From contig NZ_FPIR01000011.1 in the NCBI RefSeq assembly GCF_900119155.1, positions 46,898 through 110,897 of the forward strand: DNA of 64,000 nt, in the 5' to 3' direction. Position 1 is the first letter of the stretch. Each line of letters starts with the position of its first letter. Made by a program: the position numbers and the translations under genes. This stretch comes from Ruminococcus sp. YE71. Lineage in GTDB: Bacteria; Bacillota; Clostridia; Oscillospirales; Ruminococcaceae. Under the pieces are notes generated by a model. It saw only the letters and a list, made by a program, of their open reading frames with translations, made no database searches and had not been told where the DNA came from. Of the stretch, positions 51,110 to 58,733 are shown piece by piece.

Positions 51110-54100
51110 TTATTTTGCGTCGCAGGTGAAGACCTCGGTGTACTGACCGTAGTAGCGTTTGCCGCCGATGGTCTTGAAGGAGCGGAGCTTGAAGTAGTAG
51201 GTCTTTCCCGACTTGAGGTTCACGCACTGACGCGAGATCGAATCGTTCTTGAGCATGACGTGCGTGCGTGCGCCCATCTTGAATTCGGCGTCCTCGGCGA
51301 TGATGAACTGGTATCCGTCGGCGCGCTTGTCCTTCTTCCATGTGAGGACGATCTTGCCCTTTGCGATGGAGCGCAGGTCACTGACTTCGGGAACCTTCGG
51401 CGCGATGACGAAGCTCACACTGCGCGAGCCGTTGTACTGACCCTTGCCGACGATGACCGCGACCGCCTTGCCTGTCTCTATATTGTTCTTGTAGGTGACG
51501 GTGTAGTCGGTGCCGTTTTTGAGCACAGCGCCGCTGACGACCACCTTCGGGTCGGGGGTCACCGCAGAACCCGTGTAGTACTGCGTGGGAATGGTGACTT
51601 CCGCCGAAGCGATGCCTATCTTCACGTCGCTCTCGGTGATCTTGAAGCTCTTTCTCACAGAGCCCGCGTACTTTCCGATACCCGTTACGGTGACGTATCC
51701 CGTGCCGACGTTCACATTGTTCGAGAATGAGAGCGTGTAGTCGGTATCCTTTTTAAGTGTGGTGCTGCCGTCCGTGACGGTGATTCCCGGTTTTATCTGC
51801 TTGCCCGAGAAGGGGTAGCTCGTGCTTGCAAGAGTGACGGTGCATTTCGCGATGTTCTTGCCCCATACTGCGTAGAGGTTCACAGTGCTGTCGGCTACGG
51901 TGGTCAGATTGCTGACCGTCTGCTTGTTGGTGAATTCGGGTGAAGCTGCACCGAGCGTTCTCGACCAGCCCTTGAAAACGTAGCCCGTGCGCGAGTACTT
52001 GTTCGCCAGCAGTGCGGCGGACTTGCCGTAGGTCATGCTCTGCGTGTAGCTCGTTCCCGGAGCGCCGCCGCCCATGAACTTGACGGTGTAGCTGATGCCC
52101 GTGTACTTGACGGTGACGGTCACATCCTTCGTGACCTTGTCGGGCAGACCTTCGAGGGTGTAGGTGTAGCCCTCGCGAGCCAGTGCGCTGTCGGGAATGG
52201 TGACGCTGTTTCCGTCCGCCACATAGAGCGAGAGGTCAACTCCGTCTCCCTTGAAAGTAACGGTGTGAAGGTTGCTCGTTCCGTTCTCGGGCACGAATAC
52301 GGCCTGTATCGTAGCCGCGTCGGCAGGGGAGAGGGTGACGGTGCTGTCGGTGGAGCTGAACGTTCCCTGCCAGCCTGCGAATACCCAGCCTTCCTCGGGC
52401 TGAGCCGTCAGGGTGATGTTGTAATCGGGGTGGTAGTATCCGCTCATGCCCTCAGAGATGTCGAGGGTCGAGGTGTTGATGTAAACGCTGCCGCCTTCGG
52501 GGTTTATCGTGCTGACCGAAACGGGGACAGCCTTTTTGAGCCCAAGGTCGCTTGTCAGCATACCCGGAACATAGCCCGAACGCTTTCTGAGGAAGTTCTC
52601 CATCCTTTTGAGGCAGGGGTCTGTAGCGCTGCCTCGGTTCGCCCAGGTGGGGAAACGTGCGAAGAACCTGTCAAGCTCGGGATAGTAGGTCTCCATGTAG
52701 TACTTTTCGAGGGAAGCGCACCTGTCGGGAGCGAAGTTCACATTCGCCTGATCCATGAAGCAGGTCACGAACAGTTCCCTGAACTCGTCGTTCTTCATCA
52801 GTGCGTTGAAGATGACGGGCATATCGTCGTTCTTGTTCGACAGTATCTTTTTGAGGTTGTCGCTGTTGTAGAAGGTGCCGTTGTTGCCGTAGTGGTTCGT
52901 GCCCATCTCGGTGTCGTAGAGGTTCATGCGCCATCTGCCGTCGGCGTAGGGATTGCTCTCGTCAACGACGCGGGTGCGCCACATGGAGTAGTTGTTGCCC
53001 GGCCAGTCCTCGTTGATGATGAATATCTCGGCAGCCATGTAGTCTGCAAAGCTCTTCACATCCAGCATATCACAGACCGCACGGTAATTATCCGCATTCG
53101 AGAGGTCGTTCTTCTCGCAGTATCTGCGCAGGCTGTTGAACAGTTCGATATCCTCTTCAACGCCCTCGTCTATCTCGCCCTTCTTGTAGACCACCACGTC
53201 GTCGGCGTTCACGCCGTAGTTCTCCTCGTAGTAGTGGTCGTCGAAGTCCTCCTGCAAGGTGTAGAGACCCCAGTACTCGCCGTCGATGAACATAACGCAG
53301 GGACGTCCTTCCTGAGTGTCGATGCTTCTGTCGTTCACAAGGCGCTGAGTGTACTGATCCTTGAATTTCGTGTAGAAGTTGTCGTTTCCGCCGCCGCGCA
53401 TAACGAATTTCTTGTACTTCGTTATCTGTGTGGTGCCGTCAGACTCGGAGTAAGCGTTCGGGATGAGCGCCGCCTTGAAGTTCTTCGGGCCGTACTCGGC
53501 GCGCGCATAGAATCTCAGCGACTTCTGATAGTCGGCGCGGGAATATGCACCCTGAGTCCTGATGCCGCAGTCCTGCGAAAGCACGAGACTGCCATCCGAC
53601 TCGAAGAAGTCGATGTGTGCCGCACGCTCCCACTCTTTGCCGCGCTGATTGTAGTTCGCGGGCGGATTGTCGTCGAACGGGTTCACGTTCTGGTCGTAGA
53701 CCCTGCCCTTGACGAAAATGCCGTAGTCGTAGTTGAACAGGTTTTCGGGGTCGGTGGTGACCGAAAGTATCGGCAGACCGTTGTGGCTCGCATTATTCAC
53801 CCCGACGAAGTAGGTCTTTGTGACGACCTCACTGTACTCGCCCGCCTTGCTGTAGGTGACCGCACGGATGACGGTGCCCTTGTCCACCGCACTCTCCTTC
53901 GGCAGGGAAGCGCCGTTGCTCCAGGGTGTCAGCTTTGAAACGGGCACAGCCCTTGCGACGGTGGATTTGTCGCCGCTCCTGTTGTAGATGTTTATCGGCT
54001 GAGTTACCTTGATGCGTGTTGAGCTGGTGGTTGGGTCGGTGCCGTCGGTGGTGTAGTAGACGGTGTTGCCCGAGTCGGTGGAGATGGCAAGGTCGAAGTT

Positions 54101-54721
54101 CTTGGAATACATCCCGCTGTCCGCGCTGAATATCGGCGCGTTGCAGGGCACGTAAGCCTGAGCCTCATTGTTGCTTGTGCCGGGGGTCGGAGCCAGCTGC
54201 ATCAGCGCGTCGGTGCCGTCGGGCTTGCGTCCCCATGTGATGTCCTTGTCGAGGGCGGGAACGCTGACGCTGTTCATGACCGTATCACCGTTGGTGAGCG
54301 AGAGCTTCACGCTGCCGCTCGGGAGGTTGAAAGCCGCGTGGGGGATGCTTTCATCGCCCTTGTAGGTCTTGCAGCAGAAGACCAGCAGATGCCCGTACCC
54401 GGGTACAGACACGCTGTCGAAGGTGTAGACATCGCTGTCGTCCTTGACGAGGGTGTAGCCTTTCAGGTCGATGGCGGAGCCCGTGCTGTTGTACAGCTCT
54501 ACCCAGTCGCAGTACTCGCCCTTCTTATCGACGGCGGTGGTGATGTTGCCGTTTTCGCCGTTGTTGCCTGTGCATACCTCATTTATAATAATGGGAGAAG
54601 TTTGGGACGGAGCTGCGTCGGCAGGCATCTCAGCAGCCGAGACAGGCAGTACGCTTGCCCATGACAGAGCCAGCGACAGTGCGGAAGCAAAAGTTCCGAT
54701 TCGTTTGCTTATAGCTTTCAT
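51110..54721 (-). CDS. Large secreted CotH-kinase-family protein with lamin-tail and repeat domains
   Basis: 1203 residues. Signal peptide 1-29 (ends SAA). Order of domains: lamin-tail-like domain about 42-165 (PIIINEVCTGNNGENGNITT, CDWVELYNSTGSAIDLKGYT); chitobiase-type domain about 195-300 (YYTTDGTDPTTSS); CotH domain about 320-700 (QDCGIRTQGAYSRADYQKSL, KKFVMRGGGNDNFYTKFKDQ, FIDGEYWGLYTLQEDFDDHY); InlB-like beta-grasp repeat (GWVFAGWQGTF and YVFKGWSRTLG); two or three Ig/MBG-like repeats (TDYTLSFSNNVNVGTG, TDYTVTYKNNIETG); a fibronectin-III end. CotH proteins are atypical kinases; in gut Clostridia they are often cellulosome-associated. No dockerin or wall-sorting signal is seen. It is a single gene with promoter 54761-54789. 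Confidence 0.9.
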   Translation of the reverse strand: MKAISKRIGTFASALSLALSWASVLPVSAAEMPADAAPSQTSPIIINEVCTGNNGENGNITTAVDKKGEYCDWVELYNSTGSAIDLKGYTLVKDDSDVYTFDSVSVPGYGHLLVFCCKTYKGDESIPHAAFNLPSGSVKLSLTNGDTVMNSVSVPALDKDITWGRKPDGTDALMQLAPTPGTSNNEAQAYVPCNAPIFSADSGMYSKNFDLAISTDSGNTVYYTTDGTDPTTSSTRIKVTQPINIYNRSGDKSTVARAVPVSKLTPWSNGASLPKESAVDKGTVIRAVTYSKAGEYSEVVTKTYFVGVNNASHNGLPILSVTTDPENLFNYDYGIFVKGRVYDQNVNPFDDNPPANYNQRGKEWERAAHIDFFESDGSLVLSQDCGIRTQGAYSRADYQKSLRFYARAEYGPKNFKAALIPNAYSESDGTTQITKYKKFVMRGGGNDNFYTKFKDQYTQRLVNDRSIDTQEGRPCVMFIDGEYWGLYTLQEDFDDHYYEENYGVNADDVVVYKKGEIDEGVEEDIELFNSLRRYCEKNDLSNADNYRAVCDMLDVKSFADYMAAEIFIINEDWPGNNYSMWRTRVVDESNPYADGRWRMNLYDTEMGTNHYGNNGTFYNSDNLKKILSNKNDDMPVIFNALMKNDEFRELFVTCFMDQANVNFAPDRCASLEKYYMETYYPELDRFFARFPTWANRGSATDPCLKRMENFLRKRSGYVPGMLTSDLGLKKAVPVSVSTINPEGGSVYINTSTLDISEGMSGYYHPDYNITLTAQPEEGWVFAGWQGTFSSTDSTVTLSPADAATIQAVFVPENGTSNLHTVTFKGDGVDLSLYVADGNSVTIPDSALAREGYTYTLEGLPDKVTKDVTVTVKYTGISYTVKFMGGGAPGTSYTQSMTYGKSAALLANKYSRTGYVFKGWSRTLGAASPEFTNKQTVSNLTTVADSTVNLYAVWGKNIAKCTVTLASTSYPFSGKQIKPGITVTDGSTTLKKDTDYTLSFSNNVNVGTGYVTVTGIGKYAGSVRKSFKITESDVKIGIASAEVTIPTQYYTGSAVTPDPKVVVSGAVLKNGTDYTVTYKNNIETGKAVAVIVGKGQYNGSRSVSFVIAPKVPEVSDLRSIAKGKIVLTWKKDKRADGYQFIIAEDAEFKMGARTHVMLKNDSISRQCVNLKSGKTYYFKLRSFKTIGGKRYYGQYTEVFTCDAK

Positions 54722-54760
54722 GATCTATTCCTCCTAAAAATTTATTGGATTATTTTCATA

Positions 54761-54789
54761 ATTATAGCACACTGCACAAAAAAAGTCAA
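54761..54789 (-). promoter_or_regulatory. Promoter of the CotH gene
   Basis: Reverse strand TTGACT (54789-54784), 17-bp spacer, TATAAT (54766-54761). Confidence 0.8.
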
Positions 54790-54912
54790 CGGAATTAATT
54801 TCCACTTTATAACTAATTTAACCTATTAATAATGGAAAACCATGTTATTCCGCGGTTTTTCTGTAAATTAGATATATTGGATAAAAGATTTAAAATAACT
54901 TCAGATTTTCAC

Positions 54913-54941
54913 TTGACATCAGATTGGAAAAATGGTATAAT
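54913..54941 (+). promoter_or_regulatory. Promoter of the zinc-ribbon/SPFH cluster
   Basis: TTGACA (54913-54918), 17-bp spacer, TATAAT (54936-54941). The 300-bp divergent gap holds this and the CotH promoter and is otherwise AT-rich without features. Confidence 0.87.
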
Positions 54942-55024
54942 AATTTATGGCGAATCATGTGGATTTGTGTGAATTATTAACATATACAATTTTTGTATAG
55001 ATATGAAAGGATGAGGTGAACGAT

Positions 55025-55303
55025 ATGTTTCGCAGTTTGTTACGGACCGCAGGGCTGATGCTTATCTCGAATGCGGTCGTTTTTACGCCTCTTATAGCGT
55101 CGGCTGACGGCGATTCTACCGTGGGCGCGGTCGTAGGTTTCCCGCTCGGTGCCTTCATCACGGGAAGCGTTCTCGTGTCGATGAGCAGAACAAAGCATAA
55201 GGCTACCAAGGCAGATCACTATGTAAAAGGTAAGCTCGATCTTCACGACTCGAGAGATAATTACCTCAGAACGTCTACGAGCAAGACCAAGATCAAGGAT
55301 TGA
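55025..55303 (+). CDS. Small membrane protein of unknown function
   Basis: 92 residues from the ATG at 55025 (GAGGTGA upstream; a GTG lies at 55016). Two hydrophobic stretches, LRTAGLMLISNAVVFTPLIA and TVGAVVGFPLGAFITGSVLV, are separated by SADGDS; the first could be a signal peptide ending ASA. The tail is basic (KATKADHYVKGKLDLHDSRD). Family not recognised. It is the first gene of a unit that continues with the zinc-ribbon protein after 14 bp, so it probably serves the same membrane-linked complex. Confidence 0.72.
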   Translation: MFRSLLRTAGLMLISNAVVFTPLIASADGDSTVGAVVGFPLGAFITGSVLVSMSRTKHKATKADHYVKGKLDLHDSRDNYLRTSTSKTKIKD

Positions 55304-55317
55304 CAGGAGTTACACCT

Positions 55318-56412
55318 ATGGCAGTTTCTAATATTTCATATAAATGCCCCACCTGCGGTGCAGAGCTTTTCTGGTCTGCCGAAAAGGGATGCTTCGACTG
55401 CATATACTGCGGCGATACGTTCTCTCTTGAGGATCTGAAGGCGGCAGGCGCTGTTGTGGATCAGCCTATCGACGAAACTAAGGTCGAGCACGCTGAGGAG
55501 ATAGTTGAAGGCGAATACACCCAGACTACCGACGGCACAGTCAGCAACGACTTCGTAAAGTATACCTGCTCCCACTGCGGCGCAGAGATAATCACCGACC
55601 GCTCGACTGCGGCGACTATCTGCGTTTACTGCGGAAACGCCGTCATCATGAGCGAACAGATAATCGCGGACTTCGCTCCCGATTACGTCATCCCCTTCAA
55701 GGTGCAGAAGAACAAGGTAATGTCCTCCTTCAAGGAGTTCAGCAAGAAGCCCCTTACCCCGAAGGACTTCGACTGCGAAAAGGTAGTCGATAAGATGCAG
55801 GGCGTTTACATACCGTTCTGGCTCTACTCGGGCAAGTGCGACGGACGCATTGAGGGCGAGGGCATCAACGAAAAGACCTGGACTTCGGGCAACTACAGAT
55901 ACACCGAGAAGAAGTACTACGACATCATGCGCGACGGTACCGTTAACTTCGAGAAAGTGCCCGTGGACGGCTCTTCCAAGACCGAGGACGCCGCGATGGA
56001 TTCCATCGAGCCCTTCGACTTCAAGGATATGGTCGCTTTCACCCCCGCTTACCTCTCGGGCTTCCTTGCCGAGAGATTCGATGAGGACGCCGACAAGTGC
56101 TTCCCCCGTGCGCAGGAGCGTATCGAGAATACCACCAGACAGGAACTTGAGGATTCGGCGAAGTACGACACCGTCGATGTCAAGAACTATCAGAAACAGA
56201 CTACCATCGAAAAGACCGAGTACGCCATGTTCCCCACATGGCTGCTGTATACCACTTATAATGACGAGAAGTTCTTCTTCGCGATGAACGGTCAGACGGG
56301 CAAGTTTATCGGAAACCTTCCGATAAGCAAGCCGAAGCTGATACTCTACTCGCTCATCGGCGGTATCGGCGGTTCGATACTCGGCTCTATCATTGCGACC
56401 TTCATGAACTGA
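55318..56412 (+). CDS. Zinc-ribbon membrane protein
   Basis: 364 residues from the ATG at 55318 (AGGAG upstream). Residues 1-40 hold a first zinc ribbon (YKCPTCGAELFWS ... CIYCGDTF), a second ribbon is at about 88-110 (YTCSHCGAEIIT ... CVYCGN), followed by a large domain with YIPFWLYSGKCDGRIEGEG and a C-terminal membrane helix (LILYSLIGGIGGSILGSIIA) ending near the C-terminus. This arrangement is common in Firmicutes next to SPFH/YdjI-type genes; the function is unknown. It might be a tail-anchored partner of the SPFH protein. Confidence 0.85.
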   Translation: MAVSNISYKCPTCGAELFWSAEKGCFDCIYCGDTFSLEDLKAAGAVVDQPIDETKVEHAEEIVEGEYTQTTDGTVSNDFVKYTCSHCGAEIITDRSTAATICVYCGNAVIMSEQIIADFAPDYVIPFKVQKNKVMSSFKEFSKKPLTPKDFDCEKVVDKMQGVYIPFWLYSGKCDGRIEGEGINEKTWTSGNYRYTEKKYYDIMRDGTVNFEKVPVDGSSKTEDAAMDSIEPFDFKDMVAFTPAYLSGFLAERFDEDADKCFPRAQERIENTTRQELEDSAKYDTVDVKNYQKQTTIEKTEYAMFPTWLLYTTYNDEKFFFAMNGQTGKFIGNLPISKPKLILYSLIGGIGGSILGSIIATFMN

Positions 56413-56419
56413 TGACCGA

Positions 56420-57133
56420 ATGATGGGAACTAAAGAGATAATCTACGCGGCGATCGTCCTCATTATCGTGATAATCGCAGTTCTCGTGCTGAGAAAGATT
56501 TATCTTTCGGTGAGAGGCGTGTACCGCGACGCAAAAAAATTTGTCGGTGAGATAAAAAAAGTCACCGATGAGACTGCCAACACACCGAGGACACTCTCGG
56601 GTGTTGAGGACCTTATGAGAAGCAGGATACTCAAGGATTTCCCCGACTTCAACTTCAACGTGTGCAGGGAAATGATAGACAGCGCCGTGACGAGCTTCTT
56701 CTCGGTGCTGAACACCAACGGTGCCGAGGGTATCGACAAGCTGAAAAAGATCAGCACTCCTTCCTTCATGAATGAGGTGCTGGCTCTTACCGAGACCGAG
56801 GATATCGTATACGAGAACGTTACCCTGCATAAGACTGTTATATCCGATTACCGCAAGCTCAACGACGAAGCGGTCGTTACCTACCAGAGCGCGGTCGGCT
56901 ATAACCGCAGGGGCAAGGGTACCATGCAGTACGTGTATCAGTCAAAGCTCGTGTATTACCTCTCGGAGGATAACGCGGGCGGGGCGGAAACGCTCGTCTG
57001 TGAGTACTGCGGCGCTCCGATAGACGTTGTGGGCTCGCATAAGGTCTGCAAATACTGCGGCGGCGAGATAAGCATACGAAACGTTGCCGCTGAAAGAGCC
57101 TGGAAGGTCAATAAGGTCGCCAAGCTGAGATGA
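56420..57133 (+). CDS. Membrane-anchored protein with C-terminal zinc ribbon
   Basis: 237 residues starting at 56420 (a second ATG follows directly). An N-terminal membrane helix (IIYAAIVLIIVIIAVLVLRK, about 7-26) leads to a cytoplasmic domain that resembles Tim44-like folds (TTPSFMNEVLAL-type segments, YQSKLVYYLSEDNAGGAE) and a C-terminal zinc ribbon (CEYCGAPIDVVGSHKVCKYC). It lies 7 bp behind the zinc-ribbon membrane gene, hence the same transcript. The Tim44 resemblance is tentative. Confidence 0.78.
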   Translation: MMGTKEIIYAAIVLIIVIIAVLVLRKIYLSVRGVYRDAKKFVGEIKKVTDETANTPRTLSGVEDLMRSRILKDFPDFNFNVCREMIDSAVTSFFSVLNTNGAEGIDKLKKISTPSFMNEVLALTETEDIVYENVTLHKTVISDYRKLNDEAVVTYQSAVGYNRRGKGTMQYVYQSKLVYYLSEDNAGGAETLVCEYCGAPIDVVGSHKVCKYCGGEISIRNVAAERAWKVNKVAKLR

Positions 57134-57142
57134 TGATACAGA

Positions 57143-57160
57143 AACGGCTCGAAAGCCGTT
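57143..57160 (+). terminator. Short hairpin between the zinc-ribbon and SPFH genes
   Basis: AACGGCT pairs with AGCCGTT around a 4-nt CGAA loop; no U-tract follows, so it may only weaken read-through or be an RNA-stability hairpin. Confidence 0.4.
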
Positions 57161-57195
57161 AGTATATATTCCAAACAAGAAAGGAACGGTCAATT

Positions 57196-58608
57196 ATGGG
57201 ATTGATTAAGATGTTCACAGGAGCTGTAAGCTCTACATTTTCGGATCAGGTCGTAGAATACTTCCGCTGCGACGGCATGACCGCAGATACTATGTGCGTA
57301 CCTGCAACAAGAGTCGTAAGAGGTAAGGTAGACCCCAACAAGGGTACTAAGGATTACTTCGCAAGCGGTTCGGTATTCGATGTTCAGATGAACCAGGCAG
57401 CCCTGCTCGTTGAGGACGGCAAGGTATGGGATATGGTCATCGCTAAGGATAACGATACCTGCGGTCAGTATAAGTATGATTCTTCCACCGCACCTTCCAT
57501 CCTCGGAAGCGGTTTCAAGGATCTTCTGCCCTCCATCAAGGAGATAGGCGCTCGCTTTACCGCAGGCGGTATGGCTAAGCATACCATGAGGATCATCTAC
57601 ATCAACCTCAGACCTCTTACCGACATCCCCGTAGGTTTCGGCAAGGTGCCCTTCAGAGACGGCGAGATGAACCTCTCCCTCAACGCTCAGGGTCACGGCA
57701 AGGCTGAGATCGAGATCTTCGATCCCGCTGCTTTCTATGAGACCAATGTCAACGATATCTCCAAGCCCTTCACCACTACCGAGGGCGACGGTCAGAGACT
57801 TATCAATCAGCTCAAGGCTGATATGAAGCCGAAGTTCGGTATCGCTATCTCCGAGATCAGCGCAAAGAAGATCCCCTACGATCAGATGATCGCTTACTCG
57901 ATGGATCTCGCTGAGACCATGAACAAGCTGCTGGCTGACAGATGGGCTGCAAAGGGTATCAAGATCAACGACCTTGCTATCGAGCTGAACGTTGACGATG
58001 AGTCCAAGGAGCGTATCGCTAAGTATCAGGAGCAGTATGCAGACATCAACGTTGCAAAGGTAGCAGCTCAGGATCCCGGCGCTCTCTATGCTATGGACAG
58101 AATGTCCATCAACAGAGCGCGTGAGACCGCAGCAGGCAACACCGCAGGCGCTATGACAGGCTTCATGGGCATGGGTATGGTCGGCGGCGGCATGATGGGC
58201 GGCGGCGCTATGGATCCTTCCATGTACAATATGCAGATGCAGCAGCAGTATCAGCAGCAGGCTATGCAGCAGCAGTATCAGCAGCCTGCACAGCAGCAGC
58301 CCCAGCAGCAGGCTCCCGCAGCAGACGGCTGGACCTGTGAGTGCGGAACCACCAACTCAGGCAAGTTCTGCATGAACTGCGGCAAGCCTCAGCCTGCACC
58401 CGCTCCCGCAGCTTCCGCTGACGGCTGGACCTGCTCCTGCGGCACCGTAAACCAGGGCAAGTTCTGCATGAACTGTGGCGCTAAGAAGCCTGCGGACGCA
58501 CCTCTCTACAAGTGCGACAAGTGCGGCTGGCAGCCCGACGACCCGAAGAATCCTCCGAAGTTCTGCCCTCAGTGCGGCGACCCCTTCGATGAGAACGACA
58601 TTCAGTAA
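57196..58608 (+). CDS. SPFH/YdjI-like protein with C-terminal zinc ribbons
   Basis: 470 residues; AAAGGAACGG precedes the ATG. Residues 1-300 match the SPFH-type virion-core/YdjI family (QVVEYFRCDGMTADTMCVPA, GSVFDVQMNQAALLVEDGKV, DGEMNLSLNAQGHGKAEIEI). A Gly/Met then Gln-rich linker (about 330-378) joins three zinc-ribbon motifs: WTCECGTTNSGKFCMNCG, WTCSCGTVNQGKFCMNCG and YKCDKCGWQPDDPKN...FCPQCG. SPFH proteins form membrane-associated oligomers; YdjI of Bacillus is tied to the membrane-stress response. It lies 62 bp behind the previous gene and is followed by a strong terminator. Confidence 0.88.
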   Translation: MGLIKMFTGAVSSTFSDQVVEYFRCDGMTADTMCVPATRVVRGKVDPNKGTKDYFASGSVFDVQMNQAALLVEDGKVWDMVIAKDNDTCGQYKYDSSTAPSILGSGFKDLLPSIKEIGARFTAGGMAKHTMRIIYINLRPLTDIPVGFGKVPFRDGEMNLSLNAQGHGKAEIEIFDPAAFYETNVNDISKPFTTTEGDGQRLINQLKADMKPKFGIAISEISAKKIPYDQMIAYSMDLAETMNKLLADRWAAKGIKINDLAIELNVDDESKERIAKYQEQYADINVAKVAAQDPGALYAMDRMSINRARETAAGNTAGAMTGFMGMGMVGGGMMGGGAMDPSMYNMQMQQQYQQQAMQQQYQQPAQQQPQQQAPAADGWTCECGTTNSGKFCMNCGKPQPAPAPAASADGWTCSCGTVNQGKFCMNCGAKKPADAPLYKCDKCGWQPDDPKNPPKFCPQCGDPFDENDIQ

Positions 58609-58626
58609 TTGATCTGATATCACTTC

Positions 58627-58667
58627 ATATCCCTTGTGAGAGAATGTCTCGCAAGGGATATTTTTTG
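58627..58667 (+). terminator. Terminator of the zinc-ribbon/SPFH cluster
   Basis: ATATCCCTTGTGAGA pairs with TCTCGCAAGGGATAT (one U-G), then TTTTTT. Confidence 0.88.
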
Positions 58668-58733
58668 TACAGTTGTTCCGACGCGCAAAAAAAGAACGCA
58701 CAGCCTTCCGCAGACTGTGCGTTCGGTGTTTTT

